Source: Byssochlamys sp. IMV 00236 | Lineage: Eukaryota; Ascomycota; Eurotiomycetes; Eurotiales; Thermoascaceae | DNA length: 64,000 nucleotides | Assembly (NCBI GenBank): GCA_001931875.2 | Contig: MSJH02000803.1 | Span: forward strand, 558,362-622,361 | Direction of reading: 5' to 3' | Part shown: positions 57,158 to 64,000 of the stretch, one piece after another | Position numbering within the stretch: the first letter of the stretch is position 1 | Layout of the letters: each line of letters begins with the position of its first letter | Translations under genes and position numbers: made by a program | Notes under the pieces: model-generated | What the model saw: only the letters and a program-made list of their open reading frames with translations | What the model was told of the DNA's origin: nothing | Database searches by the model: none

Positions 57158-58771
57158 ATGTCACAAATTCGGCCTGGGGTATTCTCGAGCCTGCGCATGG
57201 GGGGTAAGAATTGGATCCCTTTTCTCTCGCAATTGACATGCCTCCCCCCTCTCATCTTGTTAAGGAAGCTCCTCCGCTGACAATACCTGTGATGATCTAC
57301 CAGAGGTCATACGCGAAAAGGTCCAAGACGGACTGACCGGAGAGACGAAGGAGATGCAATATACACAATGCAAGATCGTCGGCAATGGCTCGTTTGGTGT
57401 TGTCTTTCAGACCAAACTGACCCCAAGTGGTGAGGATGCCGCCATCAAGCGAGTGCTCCAGGACAAGCGGTTCAAGGTAAGGACTGACAAATGATTCATA
57501 CCGCAGCTACAATGCATAACCCCCCTACGCTCTGAACCGAACTGACGCCTTTTTCCATAGAACCGTGAGTTGCAGATCATGAGGATCGTGCGCCATCCCA
57601 ACATCGTGGAGCTCAAAGCCTTCTACTACTCCAATGGGGAAAGGGTATGTGAGCCAATGTCTTTTTGTCGTTCCGGCCATGGAGTTGCTAACCAAACGTT
57701 TTGTGGGTATTTTGCAGAAGGACGAGGTGTATCTGAACCTGGTGCTGGAGTATGTCCCAGAGACCGTATACCGTGCCTCGAGGTACTTCAACAAGATGAA
57801 GACTACCATGCCGACTCTCGAAGTGAAGCTTTACATCTACCAACTCTTCCGGTCTCTGGCATACATTCACTCGCAGGGAATCTGCCATCGAGACATCAAG
57901 CCCCAGAACCTGCTGCTAGACCCCAATACCGGTATCCTGAAGCTCTGCGACTTCGGATCAGCCAAGATCCTTGTCGAGAATGAGCCCAACGTGTCTTACA
58001 TCTGTTCACGTTACTACCGGGCGCCAGAATTGATCTTTGGTGCCACTAACTACACCACAAAAATCGGTAATTACCAACGTATCCTCTTTTAGGAGACAGG
58101 ATCAGACGTATTAACGGGAAATAGATGTGTGGTCTACTGGATGTGTCATGGCAGAATTGATGCTGGGCCAGCCACTCTTCCCTGGTGAATCCGGTATCGA
58201 TCAACTCGTGGAGATCATCAAGGTTCTTGGTACTCCCACTCGCGAGCAGATTCGGACCATGAACCCCAATTACATGGAGCACAAGTTCCCTCAAATCAAG
58301 CCACATCCCTTCAATAAGGTACGCTCTAATCCGTATTTGCGTAGTCCCATTGAGGTACTGACTGAGACTTCCAAAGGTTTTCCGCAGAGCTTCTCCCGAA
58401 GCCATCGATCTCATCTCGGCGCTTTTGGAATACACGCCAACTCAGCGTTTGTCTGCGATCGAGGCCATGTGTCATCCCTTCTTCGACGAGCTGCGGGATC
58501 CAAACACACGCTTGCCTGACTCACGTCACCCCAACAATCCGCCTAGGGAGCTCCCTAAGCTGTTTGATTTCTCTCGTCACGGTATTCATATCTCTGTTCC
58601 ATGTCCAAATATTAGCTGTCACTAACTGCTCTCCTAGAACTCTCCATTGCACCGGCACTGAATAGCCGGCTGGTTCCTCCTCACGCACGCCCCGCCCTCG
58701 AGGCTCGCGGGCTCGACATCGATAACTTTACGCCTCTTACGAAGGAAGAAATGATGGCCCGTCTCGACTGA
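57158..58771 (+). CDS. gsk3: Glycogen synthase kinase-3 family protein kinase
   Basis: Seven exons (57158-57203, 57304-57476, 57561-57644, 57718-58066, 58125-58318, 58377-58581, 58638-58771) encode 394 residues. It is a CMGC Ser/Thr kinase. Motifs are the Gly loop [11 protein letters not shown], the VAIK-type Lys in [34 protein letters not shown], the activation segment [18 protein letters not shown] with the conserved activating Tyr, and [22 protein letters not shown] across intron 4. The C-terminus [19 protein letters not shown] is typical of fungal GSK-3 (yeast Rim11/Mck1 relatives), which act in signalling, development and stress. The first exon ([15 protein letters not shown]) matches fungal orthologues as I recall them. 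Confidence 0.94.
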
Positions 58772-60473
58772 TTCAAGACGCGTCGACGTAACGAAGTACA
58801 CGCCTGTTCGGAGTGCTGTCTCTTATACGGTGCGCAATCATCTCTGATTTCATGCCACGCGGAGTTCCCACATTCATGCATCGGGCGGTCTTTCGATTCG
58901 AAACGAGTCTTCAGATGTGCTTAGGCCTCATAATTGGCGTACCACTGGGAATCGATTCCCTGGGAGAAGGAAAGAAAAAGAGCAAAAAGTACCATCCATG
59001 TCATGACGGGAATTTGGGCAACGAATCGTTATAGCTTCATGCAGAGGGGGATGTGACGTGATAGCGTGGAGTTTCCGAGGTGTCTTTGAGGAGTGGCCTT
59101 TGGGAGGAAAAAGTGATACCCCTTGCGCGCAAGTCTGCCTACGGGGTTTTAGGTCTGCTTAGCTTCATATCCGGATCATCAGGGTTCATCAGAGGACAAT
59201 GCATGAGGATCCTCCAGGGTGGAGGACGGGGACTTAGTTTCCCACGGAGCATTTCGTCATATGGAACATGGCCCGAATATATTTGCCACGGTTTGTGAAT
59301 GTGCCAGGATATAAGCGCCAGTAATCTGGAGATCCCTGGCCTTGCAGCGCTATTTCTCCTTTGTTTGCCTTTTTCTCATGCCTTTATTGTCCTGAACCTC
59401 ATTCGTTTGGCTTGGCTTGGCCGGAGGCCATTATTGATTGGGGCGTTTGCACGTTATGTAATTCCCAAAGCGGCTACCTTTTCAATTTAGAGACTCCGAA
59501 GAACTTATCCAACGGGTCTCTCATTCAGACATGTATGATCACCGGTTCCACTTCTACTGCTATGATTTGCGTTGCCTCGACTCGATCCATATATGCATTA
59601 ATGTTTGTCCGCGGCTTTAAAATCCTGGATAGCCTTATTCTCCAGAATTTCGTCTCACTTGAGCAGGTTCAGAACTTCAAAAATGCTGCATGATCGCATT
59701 TCCCCTTTGTGTAAGATGTGATAGCGAGGTAAATCAAGAATAACCAGTTGCCGTTGACCTGCTTCCGTATGATGATGCTTCTAGTACGCGACTGGTGCAA
59801 ATGCGAGGACATTCTAGTCTATTGGATCTTGATGGCTGAATCTTGGCATCTTCTGTCTTGCAGTAGTTACCAAGCACCCTTGGCGATAACTAATGGTAGT
59901 AGCATTAAGAGTACACTTCGATCATTTTAAGGCCCGTACAACAACAGTGCATGTCACGTGTTTTGTTATGATAGTGTCGGAACGGGTCATATAAAACGCC
60001 GATCTTGTAACTGCTCGAACTGGCGCGTAACTATTTGGATTGGCGACACTCATTCCTTGTGGTGCTCACCAGGCATTGAGGACTATACATTGAGTCGCCG
60101 GGGTACAGGAGGCGCGCTTTTTCTTTAACGATCCGGCCTGCTGCCAGCTTCCTTTGTCGTCTACGAGACCACATCCGAGCAGACGGGGCTAAGCTTGTTT
60201 GCTCCTCGAATCGCCTCTAAAGTATACGTCTTTCTTTGAATTGGAGCTTAGTGCTCGGTGCAAATTGTGCAAAGGTTAGCAAGTTTTGGCACGTTCTTAA
60301 AAGCTGGGTTCAGAATTCCCGTTCTAATATGACGTGATTTCTAGGTCTCGAGCAAGCATCCGGGACGGATACTGCTACCAGCGCCCTGTTTACATTATAC
60401 CTGAGTTTGCAGCGTCGCATAAACTACATATCCCAAGTCCAGCTGTCGCGTTAAAGGCGGTGGTACGGTCCAT
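58772..60473. other. Intergenic region, GSK-3 gene to CBP80
   Basis: 1.7 kb in tandem orientation. It should hold the GSK-3 3' UTR and the CBP80 promoter. ORFs inside are short, hydrophobic-biased and not recognised. A CACGTG E-box core lies near 59956. No RNA gene seen. Confidence 0.45.
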
Positions 60474-63334
60474 ATGGCTGAATACGAGCGCCGGAACCAC
60501 GGCGGCCGTGGTGGTGGTGGTCGCAAGAGACGTTACAGAGGTCAGCTCCGACGCTTATGAGAAATCGACAAGAGGAAAATACTCTTCAATCGCTGACATT
60601 CGCTTTCAGACGATGATGATTTCGACCGTCGTCAGCAGAGACGCAGATATGAGGAGCCCCTGGTTGCCAAAGTTCGGAGACAGTTATTGACAATTGCTGA
60701 ATCGGTATGAAACTGTCCATTGTTCGTTCTGCTGGAGAGAGAATTGAGGGGCTAATAATGCTGCGCGATGTAAATAGGCCGCTAGAAGAGCTGAGGATGA
60801 TGTCGCGAGCATCGCGAAGATGGTCACGGAGAACTTTGAAGATGAAGAAGTGAAGAGCAGCTTCCTCGAACTTTCGATTCAACTGTGAGTGCATGGGGTG
60901 TCTAGTGTGATTTTCTGGGGTCATGCTGGTGCTGATATGTGATGGCTTTAGTGTTTTGGAACAACCATTCAAGATCCCGTTCGTCGCAGCAATCATCTTG
61001 GTTGCTAATTCGAAGAATTCCGCCCTGGCCACGGAAGTGCTCGAGAAGGCGCGTGAGGCAGCGCAGAAATATATCAACATTGGAGCTTGGCGTGAAGTCA
61101 AGCTGATCCTGAGATTTCTTGGTTGTCTCCAAGGTCTCTATGAAGGAGACGGAGTTTTCCCCATTCTGGAGGAATTGTTCGCACGTGCCGTTGATCTACA
61201 GACTGCTTCTTCGGAAGACGTGAGTGGTTCTTCTCCCCTTAAATCTACGAGCTACGTAACTAACCGCTTCTACAGTCTCTGGGTCTTGAGCTAGTCAAGA
61301 TCATCCTCTTCACTATTCCGTACGTGATGGCGTCGTCTGCCACTGGTTTTGAATCACACGCCTCTGCTCTCCTCGAGAAAACGGATATCATTGCCTCAAC
61401 TCCTCACACTTTGGTTGCTTTGGTCGACTCTTTCGCTCAGCCGGAAGAAGGTGGGCATGAACCACAGACCATCATAAGTCTGCTGCAGAACCAGCTCCAG
61501 GAACAATCTAAAAATGCCTGGGAACTCGCATGTCTTCCCCGTCCCTGGAAGATAGCGCTTGAAGGAGAAAGCGATGGCCCCGATCCTCTGCAGTCTGCAG
61601 CCAAGCATGCTTTCCCTGAGATCACTGTGCCGAATCCAGTCAAGCCTGGCCCAAGGCCTATCTTCCCCGAAATCTACTTCTCTGTTTATGACAGCCAGGA
61701 TCTTGTGACTGTCCCCACGAGAGCGGATATTGCGTCCACTCTTTTGAGAGATGCACTGGTTGACACAATCAATATCCTGGACTTCAATCGCATTGCGGTG
61801 GCCAAGTTCTTGATTGATATTGATTGCTACTTCACACCCCACATCTTTGTCAAGCGTGCCACTCCGTTTGACAGATTGCGCGAGGTCTCTGGAGACCGTA
61901 CGACGTGGAAACCCGAAGATGTGGCAGTCGATGCTGTCTTCTCTCAGCTATTCCAGCTTCCTAACCCAGAACATAAGCTCGTCTACTACCACTCTGTTCT
62001 CACGGAGTGCTGCAAGGTTGCGCCGGCTGCCATTGCGCCCAGTCTGGGACGTGCTATTCGCTATATGTATCGTAACATCGAGACGATAGACTTGGAGTTA
62101 TGCCACCGCTTCCTTGATTGGTTCGCTCATCACCTGAGTAACTTTGGGTTCACATGGAAGTGGACAGAATGGTGAGTTCTGACGCATGATTTCCCTTCCA
62201 TTGCTAGCGTATACTAACTCTGAACAGGATTGACGATCTTGACTTTCCTGCTGTCCATCCCAAGATGGCCTTTATTAACGGCGCGCTTGACAAGGAGATC
62301 CGTTTGAGTTTTGCGCAGCGTATCAAGGGAACGCTCCCGGAACCTTACCATTCACTTATAACGGAAGGCAAGGAGAAGGATACACCAGACTTCAAATACG
62401 CAGTAGACAGTAAGTCATCAACTAGGAGACTGTGCCAGAGTATATGCTAAAGTCTTCAGCAACACCCTATGCCAAGGAGGGCAGGGAACTTATGCAGCTT
62501 ATCAGACAGAAGGCATCTGATGAGGAAATACAGCCGGTCATCGAGGCAATTGAACAGCAGGCAAAAGAACACGGGGTCGAGGATCCCATGATTCCTTCGA
62601 CAGATGCTTTCGTCACGTCGATCTGCTTTGTCGGAGCCAAGTCTCTGTCTCACGTCCTCTCGTGCATTGAACGCAACAAGGAACGCCTTCTTGCGATTGG
62701 ACCCCGATCACCTATTGCGCGTCGCCAGATCATCACCTCAGTCATGGAATACTGGGCCGATCAGCCCGGTATTGCCATCAACATAGTCGACAAGCTCCTC
62801 AACTATACCATCTTGACTCCTTTGTCCGTCATTGAGTGGGCGCTTCTTGACAGACTGGCCGCAGGCACGATCCTTGCCCAGTGCCACATCTACGAGGTGG
62901 TCGCTGCCACGATTCGAAAGGTCACCAACCGCATTCGCCAGATCGTCATCGCTCGTATCCAGCCCGGTCTCTACGAGCCGCAGCTCAGCGTTGTGGACGA
63001 GACTTTGAACCGCGAAAAGGCCGATATGCAGACCTTGTTCAAGCTGCTGGAGGACTCGTTGGTCTCAGTCGCGGGCGGTAACAATGACCAGCTCATGGAG
63101 AGAGGCGATGGAAGTGGCACCCTGCCAGAGGACGAGCTCATTCGCCAGTGGGGCCGTCGGTGGTTGCGAGTATTCAGACGAAAAGCAGCTGTCGAGGAAT
63201 CATTCATCTCTGAAGCCATGGCTAACGCAAAGCCTCTCGGTACAACTGCGCCAGCTCCTACTGAGCCCGCCCCGGAGTCTAAAGAAGAGGAACTGCCCGA
63301 CGCTGCAGCCGATGGCACAGATGAAATCTCGTAG
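60474..63334 (+). CDS. cbp80: Nuclear cap-binding complex large subunit CBP80
   Basis: Seven exons (60474-60540, 60610-60704, 60778-60884, 60952-61219, 61276-62171, 62228-62409, 62460-63334) encode 829 residues. With CBP20 it binds the m7G cap of nuclear transcripts and couples capping to splicing, export and decay. The N-terminus is Arg/Gly-rich and basic (GGRGGGGRKRRYRD), probably a nuclear localisation signal. The rest is a set of MIF4G-type helical repeats, with FKIPFVAAIILVANSKN, LFARAVDL, LPNPEHKLVYYHSVL, FLDWFAHHLSNFGFTWKW and the later VVAATIRKVTNRIRQIVIAR. All six introns close the frame exactly. The C-terminus is Pro/Glu-rich and acidic. Confidence 0.93.
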
Positions 63335-64000
63335 TTGAGCATGGGACATGAAATGTGTTGGCCATTAGAAGAGGAAAGGGACAGAAAAAGGAAAACATAG
63401 TTCACATGAGGAGAGACATGTCTGTCTACATTGTATTTCTCTGTACGCATCGGTTGTATTTTCTTTTCCAGTTCTCTCGAAAATGTATTCATATTGTCGT
63501 CTCTGTGCTTTGGAAGATTCCTCTTGATGTTTCATCTTTCTAGAAGAGAAGAAGAATTTGCGAGTTTTGAAGGTTTCATACCTGCTACTCCTGAACTTGT
63601 GTCTGTGTTTCTTTCATTGTTTTACAGTACTTTGATAGCGTAAATCAGGAAAGGTTCGAGAGGGACAGACAGAAATGGAAATCCTCTTTAAATATTCTGT
63701 CATTGGTGAAATGGACCTTGTATATTTCCTTTTCTTCATGAACAACCAAGTCGGGATAGAGGCATGCTCTAGGCAGCAAAACATGGAACTGGCCCGCATG
63801 ATGAATAATATAACTAACTTCCTGACCTTGACAACGCTGAGGCTCCTTACCTCCTCATGCTTGGACCCCAGTAAATTAGCTTAGGCTAAGTATTCATCCC
63901 ATCCCCATGAGTGAAGCATGCTGAGAAGGCAGGGCATAGGAGAATTCCAGCACCTCCCTAGCGAGGTAGGCATTCATTCATTCCCTTTGGGCGATTATTG
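63335..64000. other. Region downstream of CBP80 to the window edge
   Basis: 666 bp holding the CBP80 3' UTR and unassigned AT-rich sequence. No gene recognised. Confidence 0.45.

Overview
The window is nuclear DNA of a filamentous ascomycete, most likely an Aspergillus-type member of the Eurotiales. Genes sit on both strands and are split by 50-100 nt introns with GTRNGT donors and short CTRAY branch sites. The proteins match Aspergillus-type families: fungal-specific transcription factors, NmrA-like proteins and molybdenum purine hydroxylases. I joined exons by hand, requiring an open frame and conserved protein sequence across each junction. All family names come from sequence recognition; no search was run.

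Layout. The left edge (1-873) is the 3' end of a glucokinase gene. A BTB/POZ protein gene follows on the minus strand. Positions 5352-24947 hold the main find, seven consecutive genes that match the fungal nicotinate (niacin) catabolic hxn genes: a C2H2/fungal-TF regulator (hxnR), an Old Yellow Enzyme reductase (hxnT), a molybdenum hydroxylase (hxnS), a phenol-hydroxylase-like FAD monooxygenase (hxnV), an amidase (hxnN), a short-chain dehydrogenase (hxnW) and a polysaccharide-deacetylase-fold cyclic imide hydrolase (hxnM). The six enzyme genes form three divergent pairs (hxnT/hxnS, hxnV/hxnN, hxnW/hxnM). Each pair shares an intergenic region carrying several HGATAR sites, as expected for nitrogen control by AreA. 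I see no hxnX, hxnY or transporter gene here, so the pathway must be completed elsewhere.

From 25.6 kb on the genes are mostly housekeeping: a secreted histidine acid phosphatase, RFC4, a small conserved protein of unknown function, GET4, RAI1, an NmrA-like protein diverging from a Zn2Cys6 regulator, MOD5, CAF16, ELP2, URM1, a 6-phosphofructo-2-kinase whose bisphosphatase site is degraded, and TOM40. MOD5, ELP2 and URM1 all modify tRNA. ELP2 and URM1, which act on the same wobble uridine, share a 249-bp divergent promoter.

Positions 49809-57157 contain no convincing gene. The region ends in a long pyrimidine-rich stretch that is probably the promoter and leader of a GSK-3 kinase gene (57158-58771). 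The nuclear cap-binding subunit CBP80 (60474-63334) is the last gene.

Gene-structure oddities are an 8-nt internal exon in rai1, a 22-nt exon in hxnN, and GC-AG introns in mod5 and the PFK-2 gene. No RNA gene, transposon or CRISPR array was recognised.
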